Positions 8,713 through 17,406 of a stretch of DNA of 64,000 nucleotides are shown here, in pieces. The number at the start of each line of letters is the position of its first letter. Position 1 is the first letter of the stretch. This DNA is from BQJU01 sp965229635 (GTDB lineage Bacteria; Bacteroidota; Bacteroidia; Chitinophagales; Saprospiraceae), in assembly GCA_965229635.1 (NCBI GenBank), contig OZ245894.1, positions 1,798,001-1,862,000 of the forward strand, in the 5' to 3' direction. Both the position numbers and the translations under genes were made by a program. The notes under the pieces are model-generated. The model saw only the letters and a program-made list of their open reading frames with translations. It was not told the DNA's origin and made no database searches.

Positions 8713-9234
8713 ATGAGCTACCAAACTGCTGAAGAACACCTCCCTGCCTATCGGGTACGCCCGCGTTTTCAGATTGAAACGGCTTTTACCATTGTGGAAT
8801 TGGCTGACAAAATCAACCTGGGATTGCAACGGGAGAACGCACCCTGCAAAGGTCGGGTGAACCCTACCTATGCCACGCTCTATTTGCCGCATGAGGAACA
8901 GCATTACTGGTCGCCGCGGCTCACCCTAACGTTGGAGGAAACCGAAAATGGTGGTAGCTTACTCAGGGGACTGTACGGTCCCCGACCTACGGTTTGGACC
9001 ATGTTCATCTTCTTTTACGCCATCATCGGTTTTGCCATGATGGTCATTGGCATTATTGGCCTATCACACCTTACGCTCGGCGATCCCGCGCCTATACTTT
9101 GGCTGGTGCCGCTGCTGGCTATCGTATTTCTTTCTTTGTATTTGGTGGCTTTTTTTGGCCAAAAGCTGGGCCACGACCAGATGGTAATTTTGCATCAATT
9201 TATCGAGGAAAGTACGGGGCTGGAGATTCAGTAG
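8713..9234 (+). CDS. Small integral membrane protein, unidentified
   Basis: The preferred start is the ATG at 8713 (173 residues, beginning MSYQTAEEHLPAYRVRPRF); an upstream in-frame ATG at 8629 adds 28 residues without obvious character. The N-terminal ~95 residues are soluble with a 'WSPRLTLTLEET' strand segment. Two transmembrane helices follow (about residues 96-120, WTMFIFFYAIIGFAMMVIGIIG, and 130-155, LWLVPLLAIVFLSLYLVAFFG), and the tail is short. I do not recognise the family. It converges on the AlgJ-like gene with a 3-base gap. Confidence 0.65.
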   Translation: MSYQTAEEHLPAYRVRPRFQIETAFTIVELADKINLGLQRENAPCKGRVNPTYATLYLPHEEQHYWSPRLTLTLEETENGGSLLRGLYGPRPTVWTMFIFFYAIIGFAMMVIGIIGLSHLTLGDPAPILWLVPLLAIVFLSLYLVAFFGQKLGHDQMVILHQFIEESTGLEIQ

Positions 9235-9237
9235 AGG

Positions 9238-10647
9238 TTAATATAAACGCACCTCCAGTTGCACCTCATGAGCACTCTTCTGCTCCACCTGCAATTTTTT
9301 GATCCGATCCGCTTCATATTCCAGGTAATATACATCGCCGGTATCGCGGAGCAGGTAATAACCGCGATCGTCATCGTAATCGATGATGAGCTTATCGGTT
9401 TGTTGCATGGTGGAGGTCATCCGCAAAACGGGTAAGGATCCTTTCGGAATACGCAGGTGGTTCATCACGCCGATGACCTGGTCAAAAGTGAGACCATCAT
9501 ATTGGGCCAAAAGTGGCAGTTCGGCAAAGTGTGTCGACCAGTAATTTTGAATAATGCCCCATTCATTGCGTGGCTTGTCACCAATAAGAGAGCGCTCCAC
9601 AAATTCGTCGACCACTAATTCAGGTTTTTCTCTTTGAATGAGCCCCACATTAAAGCCTTGCCACCCCCAAAGGAAAACGGATTCCGTGTAGTGTTGGGAA
9701 AAGAAGGGGCGCAAATCCTTGAAGAAAGAGTCGTGATCAAACAGCACTTTCGGCAAGGTGGCCTGCTCATTGACGTACACCTTTGGCGTAAGCCCGGGGG
9801 CAATACTGCCGGATCGGGTTTCGATGAAGGTGGAATTGGATTGCAATGGCTCCAAAAAGGGCGCAATTTCCCAGCGTTCGTCATCTTCAAGTAAAAGCCG
9901 CGCCAAATCGCCGCCGGAGGCCGTGTCCATGACCACTTCACAATCAGTCAGAGATAAGGGCTGGGCGCGATACCCATCGGGCATGGCGTGCATCAGGGAT
10001 TGATAGCCGAAAAAGGCGGCTAATTCATTCCAATGGGTGTCATTTTTTAGAAATAAAATCCTTTCATCCTTATGTTGGCGAATGCTATCGGTCAGGTCAA
10101 CAACGTACAAGTCGGTTAGCGCTTCCTTAAGCTGCTCCCGGGTACCCGAACCGACAAAGTGATAACGAGACGGCAGGATTTCAGGATAGATGGTTGCTTT
10201 ATTGGGCGTAAGCACCAACATATAGTCCATGCCGTTAGCTTCAGTCCAATCACGCCGTTGTTGGAATAGCAATTTCCAGGTTTTCAGCTGGTATGGTGTA
10301 TAGCGGAACACCCCCAACGATTGTTGAATGGCCGGTCGACCGGGGACTTCCTCTTGGATAAACAACCAGTTATCCTCCCCGATTTCCACACGATGCGTAA
10401 AGGAGGTATTCAGCAGTCCGCGTTTCAGTTTAGACAAGCCCCGCAATGCAAAATGGTCTTCTTCTGACAAAACCTGCGTTAAGGCATTTTCGTAGGCCGT
10501 ACTGACATTGGCGGGGATGATGGGATTTGTTCTTTTTAGCCGATTTTCCTGCCACAACTGTTGAAAATGCCCCAAATACAGCCAACCGCCGTAGAGTAGT
10601 ACGATACAGAAAAGGGCAAAAAACAGGATGTCGCGGTTAATCTTCAT
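9238..10647 (-). CDS. AlgJ/AlgX-like SGNH hydrolase-family protein (O-acetylation)
   Basis: A 469-residue protein with one N-terminal membrane anchor (ILFFALFCIVLLYGGWLYLG) and an extracytoplasmic SGNH-like domain. Motifs seen are ENWLF-like 'EDNWLFIQEE', the family signature 'LKNDTHWNE' (Asp-x-His region) and 'KVLFDHDSFFKDL', where a catalytic Ser follows a DHDS motif. Family members work with a membrane-bound MBOAT acyltransferase to O-acetylate exopolysaccharide. The start ATG (10645-10647) shares one base with the stop codon of the upstream MBOAT gene (TGATG), so the pair is translationally coupled. Confidence 0.88.
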   Translation of the reverse strand: MKINRDILFFALFCIVLLYGGWLYLGHFQQLWQENRLKRTNPIIPANVSTAYENALTQVLSEEDHFALRGLSKLKRGLLNTSFTHRVEIGEDNWLFIQEEVPGRPAIQQSLGVFRYTPYQLKTWKLLFQQRRDWTEANGMDYMLVLTPNKATIYPEILPSRYHFVGSGTREQLKEALTDLYVVDLTDSIRQHKDERILFLKNDTHWNELAAFFGYQSLMHAMPDGYRAQPLSLTDCEVVMDTASGGDLARLLLEDDERWEIAPFLEPLQSNSTFIETRSGSIAPGLTPKVYVNEQATLPKVLFDHDSFFKDLRPFFSQHYTESVFLWGWQGFNVGLIQREKPELVVDEFVERSLIGDKPRNEWGIIQNYWSTHFAELPLLAQYDGLTFDQVIGVMNHLRIPKGSLPVLRMTSTMQQTDKLIIDYDDDRGYYLLRDTGDVYYLEYEADRIKKLQVEQKSAHEVQLEVRLY

Positions 10648-12062
10648 CAAAATCTAAAATAAATAAATGGATGATACGTACTGGCAATGATCGACATTAC
10701 GCTAAGGCCAAAAAGTGCCATCAGACTGGCCATTTTTAGCCAGGATACGCCTTGCCAGGAACGTTGCTGTATTTGTCTTTCCAAATATGGATAAACCGGT
10801 GCTGACAAAAAGGTGGCTACCAGCAGCGTTAGTATGATTTCCTGATTTAAAAACAGGGCGGCGTAATAAGTAGTTTTGGCTGGTGCGCCAAACATGGCCT
10901 GGAGGTATTGCCAGGCTTGCGCCAAATCTTCCGCCCGGAAAAATACCCAGGAGATGGTGACGATAAATAGAGTGTAAACGTGCTGAAACACGGCTGGCAA
11001 TCGATCCAGAATGCGGCCAAAAGCGGTGCGTTCCAAAATGAGAAAAAAGCCGTGCAGCAATCCCCAGATGATAAAATTCCAACTCGCCCCATGCCACAGA
11101 CCGCAGAGAAAAAAGACGATCCCCAGGTTGAAAAAAGTACTCGAAACCGACACCCGATTGCCGCCCAGCGGGATATACAAATAATCCCGAAACCAGGTGG
11201 ACAATGAAATGTGCCAGCGCCGCCAAAATTCCCGTAGCGAACGTGAGATGTATGGGTAATTGAAGTTTTCCAAAAAGTAAAAACCAAACATCCGACCCAG
11301 GCCAATCGCCATATCAGAATAGCCGGAAAAGTCGTAATAAATTTGGAAGGTGTAACAAATGACACCAAGCCAGGCGGCATCCATTCCAAGAGCTGTAGCG
11401 GGTGCATCAAAAAGTTGATCCGCAACATAAGCCAGTGTATCCGCAATGAGCACCTTCTTGGCCAATCCGATGATGAAGCGCTGTGCTCCTTTGGAAAGGC
11501 CTTCCGTGGTCACCTGCCGTTGTTCCAGTGCTTTTCGAATATCCAGATAGCGGACAATCGGCCCGGCAATCAATTGCGGAAATAGGGAAATGTAGAGCGC
11601 CAGCCGGGAGATATTGCGCTGCGCTTCTACCTTTCCACGGTATACATCCACCACGTAGGAAATGGCCTGAAAGGTGAAGAATGAAATACCAATCGGCAGA
11701 TGGATGGGGGGCAGATAGATGAAGGGCAGCCCCAGGCTTTCCAGTACGATATTCAGGTTGTCGACCAGGAAATTGGCGTACTTAAAAAAGCCCAGCAAGG
11801 TCAGATTGAATAAGAGGGCGTAAACAAGCGCTCGCTTTTTTTTGTTGCTATCGGTGCGTCTTTGCAGCGCAAGTCCTGCACTATAATTGACGCCGATGGA
11901 CAACAACATGGTTAGCACTACCGGTCCTTCGCCCCAGGCGTAAAAGAAGAGGCTGGCTGCCAGCAAAAGTCCATTGCGCCAGCTCAGCGAACGCAGCGAT
12001 AAGTGCAGCAATAGCACCAGGGGTAAAAAGACAAAAAGAAATGTGGTGGAGCTAAATACCAT
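10647..12062 (-). CDS. MBOAT-family O-acyltransferase (AlgI-like)
   Basis: A 471-residue polytopic membrane protein starting MVFSSTTFLFVFLPLVLLLHL. Family marks include the DIRKALEQRQV loop, 'YSDMAIGLGRMFGFYFLENFNYPY', 'LREFWRRWHISLSTWFRDYLYIPLGG' and the catalytic His region 'CGLWHGASWNFIIWG'. These are diagnostic of the AlgI/DltB branch of membrane-bound O-acyltransferases. It should pass acetyl groups across the inner membrane to the AlgJ-like partner encoded immediately downstream, modifying an exported polysaccharide. No polysaccharide synthesis genes are adjacent, so the substrate is unknown. An in-frame ATG at 12110 is less likely as the start. Confidence 0.94.
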   Translation of the reverse strand: MVFSSTTFLFVFLPLVLLLHLSLRSLSWRNGLLLAASLFFYAWGEGPVVLTMLLSIGVNYSAGLALQRRTDSNKKKRALVYALLFNLTLLGFFKYANFLVDNLNIVLESLGLPFIYLPPIHLPIGISFFTFQAISYVVDVYRGKVEAQRNISRLALYISLFPQLIAGPIVRYLDIRKALEQRQVTTEGLSKGAQRFIIGLAKKVLIADTLAYVADQLFDAPATALGMDAAWLGVICYTFQIYYDFSGYSDMAIGLGRMFGFYFLENFNYPYISRSLREFWRRWHISLSTWFRDYLYIPLGGNRVSVSSTFFNLGIVFFLCGLWHGASWNFIIWGLLHGFFLILERTAFGRILDRLPAVFQHVYTLFIVTISWVFFRAEDLAQAWQYLQAMFGAPAKTTYYAALFLNQEIILTLLVATFLSAPVYPYLERQIQQRSWQGVSWLKMASLMALFGLSVMSIIASTYHPFIYFRF

Positions 12063-12127
12063 AATTAAAATCATCCCGCCACGCGGGCTATTTGCAAAGC
12101 GAAGATGCACAATTTTTCTATCTTTAT

Positions 12128-12139
12128 CGCACTAGTGCG
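12128..12139. promoter_or_regulatory. 12-bp perfect palindrome, possible operator
   Basis: CGCACTAGTGCG lies in the 196-base gap between the divergent MBOAT and methylmalonyl-CoA mutase genes. The position suits a dimeric regulator acting on either gene, but no regulator is identified and a chance palindrome is possible. Confidence 0.3.
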
Positions 12140-12258
12140 ACTAGTCCGAAATGATTGATTCTTTTTTCAGGCGCTAAGCATTGATTAGGCTGAGCCTTGA
12201 ATGTCAATTATTTCTGCATCAATGCAATAGGTACTGACAAACGATTTAAACTATTATT

Positions 12259-14397
12259 ATGTCCCGCCCTGACTTTTCCAAAATCAAGTTTAAACGCACC
12301 ACCCAAACCAATGCCGGTGCATCTTCCGATGTGACCTGGACCAGCCCGGAAAAAATTGACGTCAAAGGTATATATCAGCCGAAGGATATTGCGGGGCTAA
12401 AACATCCCGCTTTTGCTGCTGGATTGCCGCCCTATCTGCGCGGACCGTACAGCTCCATGTACACCGTACGGCCCTGGACCATTCGGCAATATGCAGGGTT
12501 TTCTACGGCAGAGGAAAGCAATGCATTCTACCGGCGCAATCTGGCACAGGGGCAGAAGGGATTATCCGTTGCTTTTGATCTGGCCACTCACCGGGGTTAC
12601 GATTCGGATCACGAACGGGTAAAGGGTGATGTTGGAAAAGCCGGTGTGGCGATTGATAGTGTGGAGGACATGAAAATCCTGTTTGACCAAATCCCGCTCG
12701 ATAAGATGTCGGTATCGATGACCATGAATGGGGCGGTAATTCCCATTATGGCTTTTTACATCGTTGCGGCGGAAGAACAGGGTGTCAAACCGGAGCAGCT
12801 CAGCGGCACCATTCAGAATGACATTCTCAAGGAATTTATGGTGCGCAATACCTACATCTATCCGCCCGAGCCATCGATGCGCATCATTGCCGATATCTTT
12901 GCCTTTACGGCCCAAAATATGCCACGGTTCAATTCCATTAGTGTTAGCGGTTACCACATGCAGGAGGCCGGTGCATCAGCGGATATCGAACTGGCTTATA
13001 CCCTGGCGGACGGACTAGAGTATCTGCGAGCCGGTATGGCGGCGGGATTAAAAGTCGATGATTTTGCGCCGCGCATTTCCTTCTTTTGGGCCATCGGCAT
13101 GAATCATTTTATGGAAATTGCCAAGATGCGGGCCGGACGGATGCTGTGGGCCAAGATTGTCAGTCAATTTAATCCACAAAACCCAAAGTCGCTGGCGTTA
13201 CGCACCCACTGTCAGACTTCCGGTTGGAGCCTGACGGAACAGGACCCTTTCAATAATGTAGCGCGAACCACTATCGAAGCCCTGGCAGCAGCCATGGGCG
13301 GTACTCAGTCTCTACATACCAATGCCCTGGATGAAGCCATTGCATTGCCCACCGACTTTTCGGCGAAGATTGCTCGGGATACGCAAAAGTTTCTCCAATC
13401 AGATACGGATATCACCCGGGCAGTAGACCCCTGGGGCGGATCGTATTATGTGGAGTATCTGACCGATCAACTGGCCAAGAGGGCCTGGGAACTGATCGAG
13501 GAAGTGGAGGAGTTAGGGGGTATGGCTAAAGCCATTGAGGATGGATTGCCCAAAATGAGAATCGAGGAAGTGGCGGCCAGGAAGCAGGCGCGCATTGATA
13601 GTGGCAAGGATCAAATCGTTGGGGTAAATATTTTTCAAACCGATGAGGCGGCAACGATTGATATTCTGGAGGTAGACAACACCAGCGTCCGCAATCAGCA
13701 AATCAACCGCTTGCAAAAGATCAGATCCGAGCGTGATGAGGCAGCGGTGCAAAAGGCATTGGAGGCTTTATATCAAGGCGCAAAATCGGGAGAGGGCAAT
13801 TTATTGGCATTGGCCATTGATGCGGCTCGTGAGCGCGCTACGCTTGGCGAAATCTCCGATGCTATGGAGCGTCACTTCGGCCGTTTTGTGGCCACCACCC
13901 GCGCCATTTCCGGCGTATATTCCAGTGAAATCAGTATGGACCAATCTTTCAAAACCACACAGGCACTGGCCGATAAATTTGCCGAGCAGGAAGGTCGCCG
14001 TCCCCGGATCATGATTGCCAAATTGGGGCAGGACGGCCACGACCGTGGTGCGAAGGTCATCGCCACCAGCTTCGCCGATCTGGGCTTTGATGTCGATATT
14101 GGACCACTCTTCCAGACACCCGCCGAGGCGGCACGGCAGGCCACAGAAAATGACGTACACATCCTGGGTATCTCCTCCCTGGCCGCCGGACACAAAACGC
14201 TGGTGCCGGAAACCATCGAGGAATTAAAGAAACTTGGCAGACCGGATATCCTCGTAGTCGTAGGCGGAGTGATTCCATCACAGGATTATGACTTCCTCTA
14301 TGAAAAGGGTGTAGCGGGCGTTTTTGGTCCTGGTACCAAGATTGCCGTGGCTGCGCAGGCGATACTTGAAGTATTGATGGAAACGGCGGCAGAGTAG
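12259..14397 (+). CDS. scpA: Methylmalonyl-CoA mutase, large (catalytic) subunit
   Basis: A 712-residue protein interconverting (R)-methylmalonyl-CoA and succinyl-CoA with adenosylcobalamin, linking propionate, branched amino acid and odd-chain fat metabolism to the TCA cycle. Residues ~45-560 form the TIM-barrel substrate domain (PYLRGPYSSMY, QYAGFSTAEESNAFYRRNL, NALDEAIALPT). Residues ~575-712 are the B12-binding domain with the DxHxxG motif as GQDGHDRG (His ~594) and the 'GGVIPSQDYDFL' loop. Bacterial enzymes are often heterodimers with a small subunit encoded directly upstream; none is adjacent here, the upstream gene being a divergent MBOAT. Confidence 0.97.
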   Translation: MSRPDFSKIKFKRTTQTNAGASSDVTWTSPEKIDVKGIYQPKDIAGLKHPAFAAGLPPYLRGPYSSMYTVRPWTIRQYAGFSTAEESNAFYRRNLAQGQKGLSVAFDLATHRGYDSDHERVKGDVGKAGVAIDSVEDMKILFDQIPLDKMSVSMTMNGAVIPIMAFYIVAAEEQGVKPEQLSGTIQNDILKEFMVRNTYIYPPEPSMRIIADIFAFTAQNMPRFNSISVSGYHMQEAGASADIELAYTLADGLEYLRAGMAAGLKVDDFAPRISFFWAIGMNHFMEIAKMRAGRMLWAKIVSQFNPQNPKSLALRTHCQTSGWSLTEQDPFNNVARTTIEALAAAMGGTQSLHTNALDEAIALPTDFSAKIARDTQKFLQSDTDITRAVDPWGGSYYVEYLTDQLAKRAWELIEEVEELGGMAKAIEDGLPKMRIEEVAARKQARIDSGKDQIVGVNIFQTDEAATIDILEVDNTSVRNQQINRLQKIRSERDEAAVQKALEALYQGAKSGEGNLLALAIDAARERATLGEISDAMERHFGRFVATTRAISGVYSSEISMDQSFKTTQALADKFAEQEGRRPRIMIAKLGQDGHDRGAKVIATSFADLGFDVDIGPLFQTPAEAARQATENDVHILGISSLAAGHKTLVPETIEELKKLGRPDILVVVGGVIPSQDYDFLYEKGVAGVFGPGTKIAVAAQAILEVLMETAAE

Positions 14398-14447
14398 GGG
14401 CGTTCGACTGCAATACTACTGACATTCAGCTAGATAAGTGAATGTAA

Positions 14448-14843
14448 GGTAAAGTTAGTTTCGATTTTAGTTCTATTCCCATCCAGGATAATCCCGCCAT
14501 CAGTTACTGGCCTTTGAATCCGTCCATTGTGAGGATGATTACCGGGCTAAACCCCGCGAATGATGTCAGGTACAGTGAGCTGGTGATTGAGCAATTACAG
14601 CTGTATCCTAATCCGGCTATTGATCAGTTGTCGGTTGATCTTACATTGAGAAAGTCGATGAAGGGGCAGTGGATTTTACTGGATGCTAATGGCAAAACCG
14701 TACAACAAAGCACTGAGCAAGAGTGGACCGCTGGGAAACACCACTTGTTGATTTCAGTGGGAGTCTTGTCGGCAGGACAATATTATTTCTCTTTTAAGGG
14801 AAACTCGCAAGGAATTACGAAACCGGTACAAATTGGTAAATAG
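14448..14843 (+). pseudogene. Orphan T9SS type A sorting-domain fragment
   Basis: The frame is open from just after a stop at 14445-14447 to a stop ending at 14843, with no ATG near its beginning. The translation starts GKVSFDFSSIPIQDNPAISY and continues into a clear T9SS type A C-terminal domain: the entry motif LQLYPNPAIDQLSVD, then 'WILLDANGKTV' and a terminal 'SAGQYYFSFKGNSQGITKPVQIGK'. No signal peptide or catalytic domain precedes it, so it is most simply the 3' remnant of a deleted secreted protein. A TTG at 14514 could start a 109-residue product, but a T9SS domain without a signal peptide would be non-functional. Confidence 0.7.
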
Positions 14844-14944
14844 AAAAAAGGGTACCGCCTGCCTGGAAATCAGGTAAGCTCACAGGCAGCGGACCAGGAA
14901 TAGACCAAAACACTGAGTAAGTTCTTTAAACCATATTTGGCGGT

Positions 14945-14974
14945 CAAACTTCGACCTCCAAACATGGTCTTAGA
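14945..14974. repeat. Short bipartite dispersed motif, copy 2
   Basis: CAAACTTCG and AAACATGGTCTTAGA occur here in the same order as at 434-469, with a shorter internal gap (6 rather than 11 bases). The copy lies between the T9SS fragment and the antirepressor-like gene. Confidence 0.5.
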
Positions 14975-15034
14975 TTGTTTAAGTTGTTTGGGTTGGAGGT
15001 TGATATAAAACGAAAAACAGAGTGAGAGGCTACT

Positions 15035-15844
15035 TTAGTGCCACACACTTAGGTAGCCTCTCGTATCCATTTGCTTAACTTCTTCAACTAATTCGGGATT
15101 GACCTTGGGCCCAAAGGCGGCGATAGCACCGCGATCATCAAAGATCTCTACATCCAGCTCACGGGCAAAAATCTTGGCCAGATCACCCAGGTTACGGGCA
15201 TAGCGTTCGCTTTTTCCCAGGCCCATAAATAAGTCGACAACACCCGCGCGGATCATCTCGTATTTGTCTACTTGCATGAGCATCTGCCGGGGGGATTTAC
15301 CACTGACGGACTTGCCCAGTTCCTTCATCTTATTCTTGAGCTTGTCTACGGAGTAACCCAGTACCTCAGCGCGGTGCTTCCACCAGTAACTGGCATTGCC
15401 CTCATTGCGGGTCTCATAGGTTCTCAGGTGCTGACGTTCTGAAGCCTCCTGACAACTCACTAGTCCCATCGCCCGGGATAGCTCCAGCACCGCCAATACC
15501 TGATCTTTGGTCAACAACTCTGCATTCTCCACTTTATCCTCCAAAGAAAATAGCCATTTGGCATATTTCTGCTTCACCTTACTTTTTGAATTCAGCGTGA
15601 TCAGCTTGGCCAGTTCCACCGACAGGTAGTAATCCTTTAATACAGGACTGTCCTTGACGTTGCGCTTGGCAAAATCCTGCATGCGCAATGGCTTGCGGAT
15701 ACCGTCGTGAAACTCGTAAATATCATTCAGCCACTTGCGTACATTGGTGGCGTAGTGATGATCCGGTAGTTGCAATACCTGGTGCAAATTTGTTGCGGTA
15801 ACTACCTTTGTTCCCTTTTTGCTGATTAAAACTTGAAGTTCCAT
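15035..15844 (-). CDS. AntA/AntB antirepressor-like protein
   Basis: A 269-residue soluble protein. Residues ~10-110 resemble phage-type AntA/AntB antirepressor domains: an N-terminal 'TATNLHQVLQLPDHHYATNVRKWL' segment, then a 'KDYYLSVELAKLITLNSKSKVKQKYAKWLFSLEDKV' segment equivalent to the family's 'dYxLtldxAKxiam' region. The C-terminal ~150 residues contain a helical block (GYSVDKLKNKMKELGKSVSGKSP) that may bind DNA. Such proteins normally counter phage repressors, but no other phage genes are nearby, so this is either a domesticated copy or an isolated remnant. The region upstream of its start is strongly AT-rich. Confidence 0.6.
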   Translation of the reverse strand: MELQVLISKKGTKVVTATNLHQVLQLPDHHYATNVRKWLNDIYEFHDGIRKPLRMQDFAKRNVKDSPVLKDYYLSVELAKLITLNSKSKVKQKYAKWLFSLEDKVENAELLTKDQVLAVLELSRAMGLVSCQEASERQHLRTYETRNEGNASYWWKHRAEVLGYSVDKLKNKMKELGKSVSGKSPRQMLMQVDKYEMIRAGVVDLFMGLGKSERYARNLGDLAKIFARELDVEIFDDRGAIAAFGPKVNPELVEEVKQMDTRGYLSVWH

Positions 15845-16138
15845 GATATTGCTTAAATTTTGTTGACTTTACAAATATACAATTTGTTTTTATAAAATCA
15901 AATATTCAACAAAATATTTATCAAAAAAAGGCAAATTCCTGGTTTTATGGGACTTTTAGTGTCATTTCTTGGGTGTCAACATCTGATTCAAATTGTTGGA
16001 TACCAAAAAATGTTTTAAAAATGAAGGACTGGTTTTATTTTTAAACAGGATCACTATTTTGGTGATTTGGTGTGAGCTTTGCCCTTGGATAGCATTAATT
16101 ATTGCCTGGTGGAAGAATAGATGGTAAATTGCATACCA

Positions 16139-17188
16139 ATGAAATGGACCTATATTTTGTGTTTCCTGCTGGGCCTTTATATACCAATGGCAGCACAACA
16201 ATTTCTCAACGGCAGTTTTGAGGGAAGCGATCTGGATTGTGGCATCGACCTCACCAATGCGGAATTTACCGCCTTCATGCCCCAGGTGGTGGGATTTGGT
16301 GAAAAGGATGAACTGGATATCCTGACGGCCTCCTGCGGGTTTGGCAATGCTCAAAACGGCACGCACTTTGTCGGCTTGCGGGCCGTTGCGGGCATTACTG
16401 ATGCCATTGGCCTGGAGTTGTCTGAATCCCTGCTGCCAGGTCAAACCTACACCATTGCGTTTTACGCCCGACTGGCATTTTCCACCAATACCCCCGTGCG
16501 CCTTTCTATTGGCGTCGTCAATAATCCCACCGCTCACGGTGAGCTGGTCTTCAGTGTGTTTGATCTGATCCCGGAGTGGAAGCGCTTCGATTTTCAATTT
16601 TCATCTCCTAGCAACATCTCTTATATCACCGCCATTATTGAAACCGCCGGTGAGGCCATTGTGCACCTCGACAACTTCTCTATCGTATGCCCTCCGCTCT
16701 ACCTGGGCAAAGACACGACCTACTGTACCGTGCAAGAAGTGACCTTATCAGCACCATCCAATTACGAAACATATCTATGGAGTAACCAGTCTACAAGCGC
16801 CAGTATCACCATCAATACCCCCGGCCTCTATTGGGTGGAAGCTTCGGTGGGCAATTGCTCCGTTCGCGACAGCATCAATATCTTCGAAGATGCATTCAAC
16901 TGCCGCTGCCAGCTCTACTTTCCCGATGCCTTTTCGCCGAATGACGACGGCATCAACGACACCTGGCAGCCGCTTGGCCCCTGTGAGGTCAGTGAGTACC
17001 AACTCCACATCTACAATCGCTGGGGAGGGCAGGTATTTCAATCCACTACACTTACCGAGGGCTGGACTGGCAAAATGAATAACCGCCGCCTGCCCGCCGG
17101 ACAATATGCCTACCTGCTAACCTACCGTTCAGCCCAAAGTCCCGATGTTTTACAGCAAAGTGAAGGCCGTATTTTATTGGTGAGATAA
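16139..17188 (+). CDS. Secreted protein with T9SS type B (gliding-associated) C-terminal domain
   Basis: The start chosen at 16139 gives 349 residues with a clean signal peptide (MKWTYILCFLLGLYIPMAA, cleavage near AAQ). Residues ~25-190 look like a carbohydrate-binding-type beta sandwich ('NGSFEGSDLDCG', 'LLPGQTYTIAFYARL', 'DNFSIVCPP'). A short Ig-like/PKD-like stretch follows (YCTVQEVTLSAPSNYETYLW). The last ~90 residues are the gliding motility-associated C-terminal domain: 'YFPDAFSPNDDGINDTW', 'YQLHIYNRWGGQVFQS', 'LPAGQYAYLLTYR'. It should be exported by T9SS to the cell surface, possibly as a polysaccharide-binding adhesin. Confidence 0.88.
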   Translation: MKWTYILCFLLGLYIPMAAQQFLNGSFEGSDLDCGIDLTNAEFTAFMPQVVGFGEKDELDILTASCGFGNAQNGTHFVGLRAVAGITDAIGLELSESLLPGQTYTIAFYARLAFSTNTPVRLSIGVVNNPTAHGELVFSVFDLIPEWKRFDFQFSSPSNISYITAIIETAGEAIVHLDNFSIVCPPLYLGKDTTYCTVQEVTLSAPSNYETYLWSNQSTSASITINTPGLYWVEASVGNCSVRDSINIFEDAFNCRCQLYFPDAFSPNDDGINDTWQPLGPCEVSEYQLHIYNRWGGQVFQSTTLTEGWTGKMNNRRLPAGQYAYLLTYRSAQSPDVLQQSEGRILLVR

Positions 17189-17247
17189 CTTGAAGATGGT
17201 TTAGAGTGTAGTGAGTAGAGTTTAGAGAAGTCGCTTGGTTTTTGTGC

Positions 17248-17343
17248 AAACTCTTGAATTTTCGGAATCCTGCTCTATTTATGGGGTTAAAGGTTAAAGT
17301 TTAGGCGGAGGAGACGGTTTAGATGGGTCTTTGCTTAATCATT
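17248..17343. repeat. Degenerate TGCAAATTCT-type repeat unit
   Basis: This contains a TGCAAACTCTTG-AATT-CGGAATCCTGCTC unit followed by a purine-rich GTTTAGGCGGAGGAGACGG tail. The same unit-plus-tail organisation recurs three times at 19954-20170. It is intergenic, between the convergent genes ending at 17188 and 17407. Confidence 0.5.
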
Positions 17344-17398
17344 CTGCAAATTCTCGGATAGTTGAAGTTGCCAACTTCAACTATCCGAGAATTTGCAG
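17344..17398. terminator. Perfect 27-bp inverted repeat between convergent genes
   Basis: Two exactly complementary 27-base arms (17344-17370 and 17372-17398) flank a single C, forming a very stable hairpin. The outer part of each arm is the TGCAAATTCT sequence of the dispersed repeat family. It sits immediately past the 3' end of both convergent genes and probably stops transcription from both sides. There is no classical T-run, so intrinsic termination is not certain. Confidence 0.6.
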
Positions 17399-17406
17399 GC
17401 TGTCCG

